Shown here in pieces: positions 36,241 through 46,335 of a DNA stretch of 64,000 bases. The DNA comes from Flavobacteriales bacterium (lineage in GTDB: Bacteria; Bacteroidota; Bacteroidia; Flavobacteriales_D; Crocinitomicaceae). Location of the stretch: positions 1 to 64,000 of the forward strand of contig CANFJL010000003.1 in NCBI GenBank assembly GCA_947447525.1, written 5' to 3'. Under the pieces are notes generated by a model. The model saw only the letters and a list, made by a program, of their open reading frames with translations. It ran no database searches and was not told where the DNA came from. A program made the position numbers and the translations under genes. How positions within the stretch are numbered: position 1 is the stretch's first letter; each line of letters opens with the position of its first letter.

Positions 36241-36994
36241 AATTCTCTATTTTTTTAAGGTAAAGGTATTTTCTTTTAAATCGATTGTATTTTAAATTTT
36301 GATCTCCGTATAATTCCATTGCACCAATACAGTATTTACTGAGTCGGTAGGGACGAATCATTCTTTTCTTCATTAGGGTAAAAAACGGGGAGCTTCTATC
36401 TAAGGATTCTTGTTTTAATTCGGCGATGATTAAGTGCTTAAAATCGACGGATTTGCTCTCATCGTAAAACTTCAAATTAAAGTCTAAAGTCAAGCGCTCA
36501 TTTCTAGTTTTATGCACCAATGTTATGCGCTGAAAAGCATTCTTTAAGGTACTTTGAAGCTCAATTTCTTTGTTTAAGATTCCATCTAAAAATTCTTTTT
36601 GATTGGCATCTAAATCTTCTGTAAAGCCAAGAGAATTGATTCTTTTTTTATTCGTTCTTCCTTTGAATTTATGTTTGATCTCAAGGAAATGAGCATTGGT
36701 TTCAACATATTTCCTAATTCTAACTTTAAATCTATTGGTCTTGCCTACATGATGATCTCTGAAAAAAGTGAGTTTTTCATCATCAAAATACAAGCTTTCA
36801 TAATGAGAGGCACGAACTCCTTCAATGTCTAAGGCGTCGTAATGCTGACTTAATTCTGGAAGAATTTCAATAAGCGTTTCAATCCCAAAGGCAAACTTGG
36901 TATCAATTCGATTCATCAACTTTACCCGATCCATATCAGCAAGTGCAATGGGATTGAATTTTTCAAGAAGGTTAACAATTTGTGAACTCAACAT
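36230..36994 (-). CDS. VTC-domain (polyphosphate polymerase-like) protein
   Basis: The 254-residue protein has the VTC tunnel-fold pattern: MNRIDTKFAF near residue 27, YFDDEKLTFFRDHH, RFKVRIRKYVE, FLEIKHKFKGRTNKKR near 100 and LDFNLKFYD. The basic residues fit the phosphate tunnel of polyphosphate polymerases. Whether it makes polyphosphate is unknown. A TAACTTTG element (36994 upstream, 37000-37007) ends five bases before the ATG. Confidence 0.82.
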   Translation of the reverse strand: MLSSQIVNLLEKFNPIALADMDRVKLMNRIDTKFAFGIETLIEILPELSQHYDALDIEGVRASHYESLYFDDEKLTFFRDHHVGKTNRFKVRIRKYVETNAHFLEIKHKFKGRTNKKRINSLGFTEDLDANQKEFLDGILNKEIELQSTLKNAFQRITLVHKTRNERLTLDFNLKFYDESKSVDFKHLIIAELKQESLDRSSPFFTLMKKRMIRPYRLSKYCIGAMELYGDQNLKYNRFKRKYLYLKKIENYAA

Positions 36995-36999
36995 TAATT

Positions 37000-37007
37000 C
37001 AAAGTTA
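37000..37007 (-). promoter_or_regulatory. -7 element of the VTC-domain gene
   Basis: On the minus strand this is TAACTTTG, an exact TAnnTTTG match ending five bases before the ATG at 36994. Confidence 0.5.
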
Positions 37008-37054
37008 ATATTATAAATTAATTATTTCCTTTGGTTGTTAAATTTAATCAAATC

Positions 37055-37082
37055 TTGCAGAATTGGGATTTTTTTATCTTTG
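37055..37082 (+). promoter_or_regulatory. purT promoter, decides the start
   Basis: TTG (37055-37057), 17 bases, then TATCTTTG (37075-37082) fit the TTG-N17-23-TAnnTTTG consensus. The -7 element ends four bases before the ATG at 37087, so the upstream in-frame ATG at 37063 cannot be the start and the transcript is probably leaderless. Confidence 0.65.
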
Positions 37083-37086
37083 TACT

Positions 37087-38250
37087 ATGAGAAAGAGAAT
37101 AATGTTACTTGGGTCCGGTGAATTGGGAAAGGAGTTTGTAATTGCTTGTCAAAGATTGGGTCAGTATGTACTGGCTGTGGACAGCTATAAGGGTGCACCG
37201 GCAATGCAGGTCGCACATGAATTTGCTGTAATCGATATGCTGGATGGAACTGCATTAGATGATCTAGTGGCCTCTTTTCAGCCCGATATTATTGTTCCTG
37301 AAATTGAAGCCATAAGAACTGAACATTTATATGCTTATGAGGCGGCAGGAATTCAAGTTGTTCCCAGCGCAAAAGCGGCTAATTTCACAATGAACCGAAA
37401 AGCAATAAGAGATTTGGCTGCAAAAGATTTGGGTATCCGTACCGCAAATTATCGTTATGCCATCACTCTTGACGGATTAAAAGAAGGTGTTGCGGCATGT
37501 GGCATGCCTTGCGTGGTTAAACCACTTATGTCTAGTTCGGGAAAAGGGCAAAGTGTGATCCGCACTCAAGAAGATATTGAAACAGCTTGGAATTATGCAA
37601 TGGAAGGTTCTCGAGGCGACTTAAAAGAAGTAATTGTTGAGGCCTTTATTGATTTTGATTATGAAATAACTCTTTTAACACTTACTCAAAAAAATGGCGA
37701 TACTTTGTTTTGTCCACCGATTGGACATAGACAAGAACGGGGAGACTATCAAGAAAGTTGGCAGCCTGCTACTATGCTTGACCATCATTTAGAAGAAGCG
37801 CAACAAATGGCAGCAAAAGTCACTGCAGCATTGGGAGGTCAAGGAATTTGGGGCGTTGAGTTTTTCATTACAAAAGAAGGAGCTTACTTTTCGGAATTGT
37901 CTCCAAGACCTCATGATACAGGTATGGTAACGCTAGCAAAAACTCAAAACTTCACTGAATTCGAATTGCACGCCCGTGCGATTTTAGGAATTCCGGTTTC
38001 AGAAATCACCTTAAATCAAAATGGGGCAAGTGCTGTGGTACTCGCAATGGATCATAAGGAAACACAACCAGTAATATCCGGACTTTCAGATGCGGCGCGT
38101 ATTTCAAGTTCTGATTTTTTCATTTTCGGTAAACCTTCAACGCGGCCCTATAGAAGAATGGCAGTGGCAGTAGCTTTTGGTACGGAATCTGTTAGCGATT
38201 TGGTAAGCAAAGCACAATTAGTAGCTTCAAAAATAAAAATTAACGCATGA
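37087..38250 (+). CDS. purT: Formate-dependent GAR transformylase (PurT)
   Basis: From the ATG at 37087 the protein has 387 residues and starts [17 protein letters not shown], the usual PurT opening. ATP-grasp motifs follow: [38 protein letters not shown] and [15 protein letters not shown]. It adds formate to glycinamide ribonucleotide with ATP in purine synthesis. Its end overlaps the M61 protease gene by four bases. Confidence 0.95.
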   Translation: MRKRIMLLGSGELGKEFVIACQRLGQYVLAVDSYKGAPAMQVAHEFAVIDMLDGTALDDLVASFQPDIIVPEIEAIRTEHLYAYEAAGIQVVPSAKAANFTMNRKAIRDLAAKDLGIRTANYRYAITLDGLKEGVAACGMPCVVKPLMSSSGKGQSVIRTQEDIETAWNYAMEGSRGDLKEVIVEAFIDFDYEITLLTLTQKNGDTLFCPPIGHRQERGDYQESWQPATMLDHHLEEAQQMAAKVTAALGGQGIWGVEFFITKEGAYFSELSPRPHDTGMVTLAKTQNFTEFELHARAILGIPVSEITLNQNGASAVVLAMDHKETQPVISGLSDAARISSSDFFIFGKPSTRPYRRMAVAVAFGTESVSDLVSKAQLVASKIKINA

Positions 38251-40019
38251 GATATTTCACCCTTGTTTTATTGATACTTTGTTCCTCACTTGCCCATGCA
38301 ATGGAAGTCCGCTATCAACTTCATATGCCAAAACCTCAAAATCATTATTTTGAAGTGGAGCTGTTAATTTCAAAAAACAATCAAAAAACAATTGATTTAA
38401 AGTTGCCCGTTTGGGCTCCAGGTTCTTATTTGGTGCGTGAGTTCTCGAAGAATATCAATTTAGTAAAGGCCTTTGATGAAAAAGGAAATTCAATTGAAGT
38501 ACACAAAATTGCTAAAAATCATTGGCAGATCAACAGTCAAGGAAAAGAACTTGTGCATATTAAATATGAGGTTTATGCATTTGAATTGTCCGTGAGGACC
38601 TCTTTTTTAGATCTTTCGCATGGCTATGTAAGTGGTGCAGGAGTCTTCATGTATGTCGATGGTCAAAAATCTTTGGGAGGGAGGTTGGATGTATTTCCAT
38701 ATGATGACTTTAAGAAAATTAGTACAGCACTTCCTTTGGGAGAATTCGAGGAACAAAAGAGAGCTTCTACTACTTTTACTTTTAAAGATTATGATCAACT
38801 CGTAGATTGTCCCATTGAAATAGGTAATCAAGAAGTGTTTGAATTTATGGCTGCAGGGGTAAAACATACAGTAGCCATGTATGGAGAGGGTAATTATAAT
38901 ATCTCAGATCTTAAAAGAGATATGGCCAAAGTAATTGAAGCTGAAACTGCTGTATTTGGCGTGAATCCGAATAAAAATTACCTATTTATTATTCATAATG
39001 TAGTAGATGGTCAAGGTGGTTTAGAACATTGTAATTCTACCACTTTAAGTGTTAATCGATGGACGTATGCAGGAAGTGAATATTTGGGTTTTATCAATCT
39101 TGTGGCACATGAATATTTTCATCTATGGAATGTAAAACGAATCAGACCCATTGAACTAGGTCCTTTTGATTACGATCATGAGGTTTACACTTCTTTGTTA
39201 TGGGTTATGGAAGGAGTTACTTCTTATTATGATGAATTAATCTTGCGCAGAGCAGGGTTTTATTCTCAAGAGACTTTTTTAAATAAATTAATGAGTTCTA
39301 TTAATTATGTAGAAGGTAGTGTTGGATCTAGAGTTCAGCCTGTTGCTCATGCTAGTTTTGATGCTTGGATTAAAGCGTATCGTCCTACGGAAAACAGCGC
39401 GAATACTTCCATGACATATTATTCTCGTGGTTCTGTTTTAGGAGCGGTTTTGGATGCGAAAATCATCTCGAATACAAAAGGTAAAAAATGCTTAGATGAT
39501 TTTATGAAACAGCTGTATTCAGTTTATTATGTAAAATTAAATAGAGGTTTCACTGAAGCAGAATTTAAAAAGGAATTAAGTGATTTTATGGGGCAAGACA
39601 TGAGTGACTTTTTTGCTCGTTATGTCGATGGGACTGAAGTTATACCGTATGCTTCCATCTTTGGTGAATTGGGTGTAAAAGTAAAAGAAACGACAAATTC
39701 TGTTCCATCTTTTGGAGCAAGTGTTCGCGATGAAGGTGGAGCTGTTATGGTTAAATCAATTCGTGCAGGTTCGGCTGCTGAAGAGGCCGGACTTTCAGTT
39801 AACGACGAAATCATAGGCTGTAATGGCTACAGAATGAGCCAAGGAATGTTAGACGGTATCATGAATGGTTTGTCCCTCAATGATGAGGTTGAATTATTAA
39901 TTTCAAGAGACGAAATACTGCAAACCGTGAAGGTTAAAATTTCTTCTTACACCCGACCAAGTTTTTCGCTTAAATCAGAAGCAACCCCTTCAGCATTATA
40001 TAATTTCTGGCTGAGGTAA
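38247..40019 (+). CDS. M61-family metallopeptidase with PDZ domain
   Basis: The 590-residue secreted protein has a signal peptide (ending LAHA), an N-terminal beta domain, and the zinc site [16 protein letters not shown] near residue 288. A Glu about 20-25 residues later ([10 protein letters not shown]) completes the site. A PDZ domain lies at about 470-560 ([20 protein letters not shown]). This is the glycyl-aminopeptidase-like M61 layout common in Bacteroidota. Confidence 0.93.
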   Translation: MRYFTLVLLILCSSLAHAMEVRYQLHMPKPQNHYFEVELLISKNNQKTIDLKLPVWAPGSYLVREFSKNINLVKAFDEKGNSIEVHKIAKNHWQINSQGKELVHIKYEVYAFELSVRTSFLDLSHGYVSGAGVFMYVDGQKSLGGRLDVFPYDDFKKISTALPLGEFEEQKRASTTFTFKDYDQLVDCPIEIGNQEVFEFMAAGVKHTVAMYGEGNYNISDLKRDMAKVIEAETAVFGVNPNKNYLFIIHNVVDGQGGLEHCNSTTLSVNRWTYAGSEYLGFINLVAHEYFHLWNVKRIRPIELGPFDYDHEVYTSLLWVMEGVTSYYDELILRRAGFYSQETFLNKLMSSINYVEGSVGSRVQPVAHASFDAWIKAYRPTENSANTSMTYYSRGSVLGAVLDAKIISNTKGKKCLDDFMKQLYSVYYVKLNRGFTEAEFKKELSDFMGQDMSDFFARYVDGTEVIPYASIFGELGVKVKETTNSVPSFGASVRDEGGAVMVKSIRAGSAAEEAGLSVNDEIIGCNGYRMSQGMLDGIMNGLSLNDEVELLISRDEILQTVKVKISSYTRPSFSLKSEATPSALYNFWLR

Positions 40020-40031
40020 AAAGTAATGGCA

Positions 40032-40760
40032 TTATTTTTTTAGCTTAAAGTTAGTCACCCACATGACTTGCATTAGATTTAATACTCTTAAGTCTTTTGC
40101 GCTGTTTCGAACGGCAAATTGAAGTAAATATCCCAATTCAATTTTACCCATCTTTTTGGTCTGAAATCCTAGACCCACATAACTCCAGTTTTCACTATAA
40201 AAAGCATTTCGAGGTGTTGTAAGCGTTGTGTAAAATTCATTGTAGGCACTCAAATAAATTTCTCCTGGATCCAATGTTTTTCCTTGCAAAGGTTTGGTAT
40301 AGGCAATCTGGTATCTTAAGCGGCTTGAAAAAGGGTAGAGGCCAGTAACTCGGTTTTGAATAAATCGTTCTTCTAGTCGAAATCGGTGTGACATTCTGGC
40401 ATTTCCCAATGGGTGCGCTAATACAACTTGTTGCCAAAGTCTATGCTCATTAGAGTAAGTCCCTTCAAATGGATTATTACGCTGGTAAGTATAACTACCA
40501 GCCAAATTAAAGTTTGGATTTACAATATAAATGATGCTAGGTTGAACGTAAAGTTGCAAATCATTTGCGGGATAGTTTAAGCCACCAATTTTTGTATCAA
40601 AAGCATCAATTGTCGTGGACACAAATAAATTATAATTCAACTTCTTGCTCAGTTTTCCTGTTTGAGAAATTGCAGGCAAAACTCCCGAAAATTTTAGGTC
40701 TTGGCCATGTCCAATCATAAGAATACAGGTCACGAAGAGTGTGGTGATGGTAATTTTCAT
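40032..40760 (-). CDS. DUF2490 outer-membrane protein
   Basis: The 242-residue protein has a signal peptide (ending MIGHG) and the DUF2490 pattern: NLFVSTTIDAFD, YVQPSIIY, RLWQQV with RFRLEERFIQ, and closing strands ending in MWVTNFKLKK. It probably forms a small outer-membrane beta barrel. It overlaps the upstream 162-residue secreted protein gene by one base. Confidence 0.8.
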   Translation of the reverse strand: MKITITTLFVTCILMIGHGQDLKFSGVLPAISQTGKLSKKLNYNLFVSTTIDAFDTKIGGLNYPANDLQLYVQPSIIYIVNPNFNLAGSYTYQRNNPFEGTYSNEHRLWQQVVLAHPLGNARMSHRFRLEERFIQNRVTGLYPFSSRLRYQIAYTKPLQGKTLDPGEIYLSAYNEFYTTLTTPRNAFYSENWSYVGLGFQTKKMGKIELGYLLQFAVRNSAKDLRVLNLMQVMWVTNFKLKK

Positions 40761-41248
40761 TAGAATTGGGTATTAATTGGATTTTCTTCGATTTTCTCTA
40801 AGGATATAAATTTTCCGTTCACATCGAAAAAGCAGTCGATTAGTTGTCCATTGTATTGAATTTCAATTTCAATGGATGGATTTGAATTGCTCAGAATTTC
40901 TTGACATTCCTTCAACTGAAAGTTTTTGAATTCAAGAACAAGATATTTAGTTATTTGTAATTGGACTGTTGGAGAAAGCGATTCAAATTCTATTTCTTTC
41001 TCCAATTCAATGATTTCATTATCAGCGTTAAATGTAACAGAAATATTTTGCTTTTGTGAACGAAAATCTGATTCTATCTGCTGCGAATTTTTAAAAGCGT
41101 AATACTTTAATCTTTTAGCTTTTGGGTATTTTTCTAGCAACGTTTTTATTATTTCAGGATTTACCTTTTTTTTCTCTATCCGAACTTCTTGACTATAAAC
41201 ACTGCAACAAACAAGAAACAGAAATGTGATTAAGCTAATGATCTTCAT
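40760..41248 (-). CDS. Secreted PepSY-like protein
   Basis: The 162-residue protein has a signal peptide (ending VYSQ). The body has two halves that each look like a PepSY/BLIP-like helix-plus-strands unit (LLEKYPKAKRLKYYAF, then QITKYLVLEFKNFQL with IEIEIQYNGQLID). It is likely periplasmic, of unknown function, and is co-transcribed with the DUF2490 gene. Confidence 0.6.
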   Translation of the reverse strand: MKIISLITFLFLVCCSVYSQEVRIEKKKVNPEIIKTLLEKYPKAKRLKYYAFKNSQQIESDFRSQKQNISVTFNADNEIIELEKEIEFESLSPTVQLQITKYLVLEFKNFQLKECQEILSNSNPSIEIEIQYNGQLIDCFFDVNGKFISLEKIEENPINTQF

Positions 41249-41333
41249 AGGACATTTTTTGTCGAATGTAGTTGATTAATTTAAGTTGAAATTCGATTTA
41301 ATTTTTAATTGTGAAAAATTAACATTTCCAAAA

Positions 41334-43616
41334 TTAATCTTCCAAAACCTTCAAATTCGCAAAGCGCAATAACACCACTTTACTTCCGTGATGTGGAAAG
41401 AAAATAGCAGCTTTTTGATCGGCGCCACTTCCTTCTAATTTAGTGACTTTTCCTTTTCCAAAGCGATCGTGTTCCACATTCGAACCTACCATTATTCCAG
41501 TATTGGAAGGTGCTGATTTTGAATGCGTATTCGCAGTAATATCCTTCATCGATCTCAGCGTATTGGGCGGAGTATTTAAAGATTTGTTTAAACCGCCACT
41601 TGCTGGTCTTTCAAATCCTCCTCCCATTAATGACCTGCCTTGACCTCTAACAGGTGTTTCAAATTGAAGGTAAATAGAATCAATTTCATCAATAAATCTA
41701 CTGGGCTCGCACATAACGGATTGACCCCAAGTGAAGCGAGATCCTGCATACGAAAGGGTACAGGTAACCATAGCGCGTGTAACTGCGACATAAAATAATC
41801 GGCGTTCTTCCTCTAATTCACTTCTGGTATTAAGAGCCATTTGTGAGGGAAAGAGATTTTCTTCAAGACCTACAATATAGACATGAGCGAATTCTAATCC
41901 TTTACTCGAATGTATGGTCATCATGGAAACATGATTTCTATCCTCTGGACTTTCTTGATCTGCATCGGTCAATAAGGCAACCTCAATCATGAAATCTGGG
42001 AGCGTGCGCAATTCGTCTTCATCACCACTTTTGACAAATTCTTGAATGCCCGCAAGTAATTCCTCGACATTCTGAACGCGCTCTACTTCTTCTGGACCTT
42101 TATTTTTATCGTCCATTAATTCTTTATAAATACCGGATGATTTTGATATTAATTCGGCCAAATCAAAGGCGTTTACTTTATTGACTTGAGCTTGAAAACT
42201 CTGAATCATGGTCACAAATTCGTAGATTCTTCCCTTAGTCGGATTGTTTATGTCAACTGGGTAGGCATCAAAATCAGTAATGACATCCCACATGCTAACA
42301 TTATATTTTGTTGCAGCAATGATGATGTTTTCGACACTCGTTTTACCTATGGCTCTTTTGGGGTAGTTGATGACACGCTTAAGTGCTTCTTCATCTCTTG
42401 GATTGGCAGTAAGTCTAAAATAAGCTAAAATATCCTTGATTTCTTTTCTTTGGTAAAAGGATAGTCCACCATAAATCTTATAAGGAATATTTAGTTTTCT
42501 AAGCGCTTCCTCAAAAGATCTGGATTGTTTATTGGTTCGATATAAAATCGCAAAATCATTAAAGGTTTTTGCTGAGGATTGTTTAGCATCAAATATTTTA
42601 TTTGAAATTACACGACCTTCTTCATTGTCCGTTAAAGTGCGTACGACCGCTATTTTATTTCCAATAGTATTATCTGTCCAAACATGCTTGTTAATTTGAT
42701 CTTTATTTTTTTTGATGACACTATTGGCTGCTTCAACAATATTTTTAGTGCTGCGGTAATTTTGCTCTAATTTGTAAAGTTTAAAGTCTGGGTAATCTTG
42801 TCTGAAATTCAAAATATTTTTAATGTTAGCACCTCTAAAAGAATAAATACTTTGGGCATCATCGCCAACCACACAAATATTCTCGTAGGCAGCTGCCATC
42901 TTTTTCACGATTAAATATTGGGCATAGTTGGTATCTTGGTACTCATCGACAAGGATATATTTGAATTTTTGCTGGTAGTAATGTAATACATCTGGAAAAT
43001 CACGCAAAAGGACATTGGTAAAATACAGTAAATCATCAAAATCCATTGCGCCAGCTCTTTGACAACGATTCGCATAAATAGCATAAATGCGTTTCATTTC
43101 TGGTCTTCGAGATTGCTTGTCTTCTAATTGAATGTCTTCATTTACGGCATATGCTTCGGGGGAAATAAGATTGTTTTTTGCGGAAGAGATTCTTCCATAA
43201 ACCATATTTGCTTTATAAGTTTTATCATCCAGATTATTTTCCTTGATGATGTCCTTTATTAAACTTTTAGCATCCTGAGTATCATAAATGGTGAAATTAC
43301 TTGGGAATCCAATTCTGTCGGCATTGTATCTTAATATTTTTGCAAAAACAGAGTGAAAAGTACCCATGGTAATATTCTTAGCATCGGTTCCGCCTACAAT
43401 TTTACCGATGCGTTCCGACATTTCTCGTGCCGCTTTATTGGTAAAAGTGAGGGATAAAATATTAAAAGGATCCACTCCATTTTCGATCATGTGAGCAATG
43501 CGATAGGTGAGTACCCTTGTTTTTCCGGAGCCTGCACCTGCAATTACCATGGTTGGACCATGAATATTTTCAACTGCTACGCGTTGACTTTCATTTAATT
43601 CTTCGAGATAGGACAT
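41334..43616 (-). CDS. UvrD/PcrA-type ATP-dependent DNA helicase
   Basis: The 760-residue protein has SF1A helicase motifs: GAGSGKTRVL (Walker A, near residue 27), LTFTNKAAREM, VDEYQDTN (Walker B), GDDAQSIYSFRGA, LEQNYRS, TIHSSKGLEF and VAVTRA. The C-terminal VEHDRFGKGKV segment is the Tudor-like end found in PcrA. It unwinds DNA in repair and replication restart. Two TAnnTTTG elements lie just upstream at 43634-43649. Confidence 0.95.
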   Translation of the reverse strand: MSYLEELNESQRVAVENIHGPTMVIAGAGSGKTRVLTYRIAHMIENGVDPFNILSLTFTNKAAREMSERIGKIVGGTDAKNITMGTFHSVFAKILRYNADRIGFPSNFTIYDTQDAKSLIKDIIKENNLDDKTYKANMVYGRISSAKNNLISPEAYAVNEDIQLEDKQSRRPEMKRIYAIYANRCQRAGAMDFDDLLYFTNVLLRDFPDVLHYYQQKFKYILVDEYQDTNYAQYLIVKKMAAAYENICVVGDDAQSIYSFRGANIKNILNFRQDYPDFKLYKLEQNYRSTKNIVEAANSVIKKNKDQINKHVWTDNTIGNKIAVVRTLTDNEEGRVISNKIFDAKQSSAKTFNDFAILYRTNKQSRSFEEALRKLNIPYKIYGGLSFYQRKEIKDILAYFRLTANPRDEEALKRVINYPKRAIGKTSVENIIIAATKYNVSMWDVITDFDAYPVDINNPTKGRIYEFVTMIQSFQAQVNKVNAFDLAELISKSSGIYKELMDDKNKGPEEVERVQNVEELLAGIQEFVKSGDEDELRTLPDFMIEVALLTDADQESPEDRNHVSMMTIHSSKGLEFAHVYIVGLEENLFPSQMALNTRSELEEERRLFYVAVTRAMVTCTLSYAGSRFTWGQSVMCEPSRFIDEIDSIYLQFETPVRGQGRSLMGGGFERPASGGLNKSLNTPPNTLRSMKDITANTHSKSAPSNTGIMVGSNVEHDRFGKGKVTKLEGSGADQKAAIFFPHHGSKVVLLRFANLKVLED

Positions 43617-43633
43617 GCTGTAATTAAGTAATT

Positions 43634-43649
43634 CAAAAATACAAACTTA
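43634..43649 (-). promoter_or_regulatory. Tandem -7 elements of the helicase gene
   Basis: On the minus strand TAAGTTTG (43642-43649) is followed at once by TATTTTTG (43634-43641). Both match TAnnTTTG and either could serve the helicase gene, whose ATG is 17 bases further on. Confidence 0.5.
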
Positions 43650-43716
43650 TCTCGCGCCAATTTCACCTAAAATTCCTTAGTTTTAAACAATGATTTTCGT
43701 TTGATAATTTCAAGTA

Positions 43717-44469
43717 ATGCGCAGTACAAAATTATGGTTCAGTTTATTCAATATTTCAGGTCAATATAAAGGCCATGAAACAGGATTTGTCTCCTTGGAT
43801 GCATTCGAATGGGTCCAAGTTTTTCAGGAGAACAGCCAGGGATTAAAAGATGAAATGGCTGCATTTTTGTCACAGAACAATACTCCAAATCTTTATTTTA
43901 AAAAGGAGATGGTTACGCAAGATCTCGGATACAGGACGCTTTCCTTGCGCTGGTGGGATTTAAACTTCAGAAAAAACAAAATTCAATTTCCATTGGCCTA
44001 TAAATTAATGGAGCAATTTCCTCAAATAAGCACTTTGTCCTACAATTTCTTAGCACCAGGGGCATCAATTAAACCACATTTTGGCGACACGAATGCAATC
44101 TATCGCTGTCATTTTGGTCTTCAAATTCCTGCGGAATTCCCTGAATGTGGCATTAAAGTAAATGGTGAAAATAATTCTTGGAAGGAGGGAGCGTTTATTG
44201 GATTTATTGATGCCTATGAGCACGAAACTTTTAACCATTCAAAAAGTGAAAGAATTATCATATTAATGGATGTAATTAGGCCTGAATTTATTCAAAAAAG
44301 GGCTTGGATAACAAGTGTGGTGATGACTTCTTTGTTTTTGCAAAAGCGAGCCGTAAAATGGTCTTTTATTTATCGCGCTCCGCAGTGGATAATTACTTTA
44401 AGTGCCATAATGCTCTTGCCCTTTGCTTATCTTTCTGTTAAATTTCTGAATATTATTCGCTATTATTAA
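43717..44469 (+). CDS. Aspartyl/asparaginyl beta-hydroxylase-domain protein
   Basis: The 250-residue protein has the Asp_Arg_Hydrox core: SLRWWDLNF, YNFLAPGASIKPHFGDTN, YRCHFGLQIP and GFIDAYEHETFNHS followed by RIIILMDVIRPEF. The His residues in KPHFGD and YEHETFNH would bind iron. A hydrophobic helix at the C-terminus (about 225-245) suggests membrane attachment. Bacterial members often modify lipids (LpxO-like); the substrate here is unknown. Confidence 0.82.
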   Translation: MRSTKLWFSLFNISGQYKGHETGFVSLDAFEWVQVFQENSQGLKDEMAAFLSQNNTPNLYFKKEMVTQDLGYRTLSLRWWDLNFRKNKIQFPLAYKLMEQFPQISTLSYNFLAPGASIKPHFGDTNAIYRCHFGLQIPAEFPECGIKVNGENNSWKEGAFIGFIDAYEHETFNHSKSERIIILMDVIRPEFIQKRAWITSVVMTSLFLQKRAVKWSFIYRAPQWIITLSAIMLLPFAYLSVKFLNIIRYY

Positions 44470-44491
44470 ACTCATAGTGATTTGCAAGTGC

Positions 44492-44499
44492 TAACTTTG
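44492..44499 (+). promoter_or_regulatory. -7 element of the arsC-like gene
   Basis: TAACTTTG, an exact TAnnTTTG match, ends 17 bases before the ATG at 44517. It favours the ATG over the upstream in-frame TTG at 44508. Confidence 0.5.
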
Positions 44500-44516
44500 C
44501 GCTAAAATTGAATTAC

Positions 44517-44867
44517 ATGATCGTTTATCATAACAATAGATGCACCAAGAGCCGTGAGGTGGTCAACTTACTTAAAGAGAAAGCTGTAAAATTCGAAATT
44601 CGAAATTATATGGAGTTCAGATTGTCTAAAAATGAATTACTTGCCTTGCTAAAACAACTAAACATGGAAGTATCCGGTATCCTCAGAACTACAGAGGATG
44701 CTTATAAACTTCATATCAAGGACAAGAATTTAACTGACGAAGAAATTATTGCAATAATCTTGAAAAATCCGAAACTTATACAACGACCAATCGTAGTATG
44801 GGACGGCGGTGCATTAATTGCGCGCCCAATTGAAAAATTGCTTGAAAAACTAAACTTGAAAAACTAA
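44517..44867 (+). CDS. arsC: ArsC-family (arsenate reductase/Spx-like) protein
   Basis: From ATG at 44517 the protein has 116 residues. It has a thioredoxin-like fold with the ArsC Cys motif near the start (NNRCTKSREV), IRNYMEFRLSKNEL, IIAIILKNPKLIQRPIVV and a closing LLEKL. The single Cys followed by Arg four residues on fits ArsC glutaredoxin-type reductases. There are no other ars genes, so arsenate may not be the natural substrate. Confidence 0.78.
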   Translation: MIVYHNNRCTKSREVVNLLKEKAVKFEIRNYMEFRLSKNELLALLKQLNMEVSGILRTTEDAYKLHIKDKNLTDEEIIAIILKNPKLIQRPIVVWDGGALIARPIEKLLEKLNLKN

Positions 44868-44894
44868 CGAAGTGCTGGCTTCAAATTTGTAGCG

Positions 44895-46298
44895 ATGAGG
44901 ACAAAATACATTGATTTAATAGACCAAACTTTTGATTTTCCCCAAAATGAATTTAATTTAAGGGAAGATCGTTTGTTTTTTCATGGAATTGATTTGATGC
45001 GTTTGATTAATGAATACGGTACACCGTTAAAATTTAATTATCTACCGCAGATTTCCAATAATATTCAACGCGCAAAGGGTTGGTTTAGGGAAGCAATTAA
45101 CAACCTGGGTTATACCGGTAAATATCACTATTCTTATTGTACAAAAAGTAATCATTTTGCCTTTGTTTTAGATGAGGTAATGAAAAACGATGTGCACATT
45201 GAAACCTCTTCTGCATTTGATATTGATATTGTTCAGCAACTAATTGATAATGGAAAATTAGAGAAAGGTAAATTTGTTATTTGTAATGGCTACAAGCCTA
45301 AATTGTATCTTGATAATATTGTCAAGCTTATTGAACAAGAATATGTTCAAGTAATTCCTGTAGTTGACAATACGGATGAGTTAAATCAATTGCTTTCTCG
45401 CACTGAAAAAGATATCCATATTGGAATTCGTATTGCTTCTGAAGAAGAACCAAAATTTGAATTCTATACTTCGCGTTTGGGTATTCGTTATCGTGAGATT
45501 GTTCCATTTTATAAAGCGATACTTCAAGAAAATCCTAGAGTTAAAGTGAAAATGCTTCATTTTTTCATCAATACAGGAATTAATGACACTGCTTATTATT
45601 GGAATGAATTAACAAAATGTCTTCGTATTTATAGTGATCTAAAAAAACTTTGTCCAGAATTAGATACTTTGAATATTGGTGGAGGTTTTCCAATTAAAAA
45701 ATCATTGGCCTTTGATTTCGATTATGCCTATATGGTAAGAGAAATTTTAACCCAAGTGAAACGCGTTTGTACCGATAATGACATTCCAGAGCCTAACATT
45801 GTAACTGAATTCGGTTCTTTTACTGTCGGCGAGAGTGGTGGTGCTATCTTCAGTATTTTGCATCAAAAGCAACAAAATGATAGAGAGAAATGGAATATGA
45901 TCGACTCTTCCTTTATGACCAATCTTCCGGATACTTGGGCAATCAATCAGCGTTTTATAATGCTACCAATCAACCGTTGGAATGATGACTATGAAAGAGT
46001 TTTGTTGGGTGGATTAACTTGTGATAGTGATGATTACTATAATTCAGAACAACATTCCAATGCCATCTATCTGCCGAAATTTGATAAGCAGAAAGAATTG
46101 TTTATTGGTTTCTTTAATACAGGTGCATATCAAGAGACCATTGGTGGATTTGGTGGACTAAAACATTGTTTGATTCCAGAGCCAAAACATATTTTGATTA
46201 AGCGTGATGAGGATGGCAAGATCGAAACTTCTTTGTTTAGTGAGGAGCAAACAGCTGCAGATTATCTCAATATTCTAGGCTACAACGCTCAGAAATAA
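44895..46298 (+). CDS. speA: Arginine decarboxylase-like PLP enzyme
   Basis: The 467-residue protein is a fold-type III (alanine racemase-like) decarboxylase: YSYCTKSNHFAFV with the PLP lysine near residue 77, HIETSSAFDIDI, LHFFINTGIND, LNIGGGFPI, and a C-terminal GLTCDSDDYYN. It resembles biosynthetic arginine decarboxylases of Bacteroidota, shorter than the E. coli SpeA of about 650 residues. The product would be agmatine, the first step toward polyamines. Confidence 0.85.
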   Translation: MRTKYIDLIDQTFDFPQNEFNLREDRLFFHGIDLMRLINEYGTPLKFNYLPQISNNIQRAKGWFREAINNLGYTGKYHYSYCTKSNHFAFVLDEVMKNDVHIETSSAFDIDIVQQLIDNGKLEKGKFVICNGYKPKLYLDNIVKLIEQEYVQVIPVVDNTDELNQLLSRTEKDIHIGIRIASEEEPKFEFYTSRLGIRYREIVPFYKAILQENPRVKVKMLHFFINTGINDTAYYWNELTKCLRIYSDLKKLCPELDTLNIGGGFPIKKSLAFDFDYAYMVREILTQVKRVCTDNDIPEPNIVTEFGSFTVGESGGAIFSILHQKQQNDREKWNMIDSSFMTNLPDTWAINQRFIMLPINRWNDDYERVLLGGLTCDSDDYYNSEQHSNAIYLPKFDKQKELFIGFFNTGAYQETIGGFGGLKHCLIPEPKHILIKRDEDGKIETSLFSEEQTAADYLNILGYNAQK

Positions 46299-46335
46299 AT
46301 TACTTTTTTATAAATATTATTAGTGTCAGGGTGTT

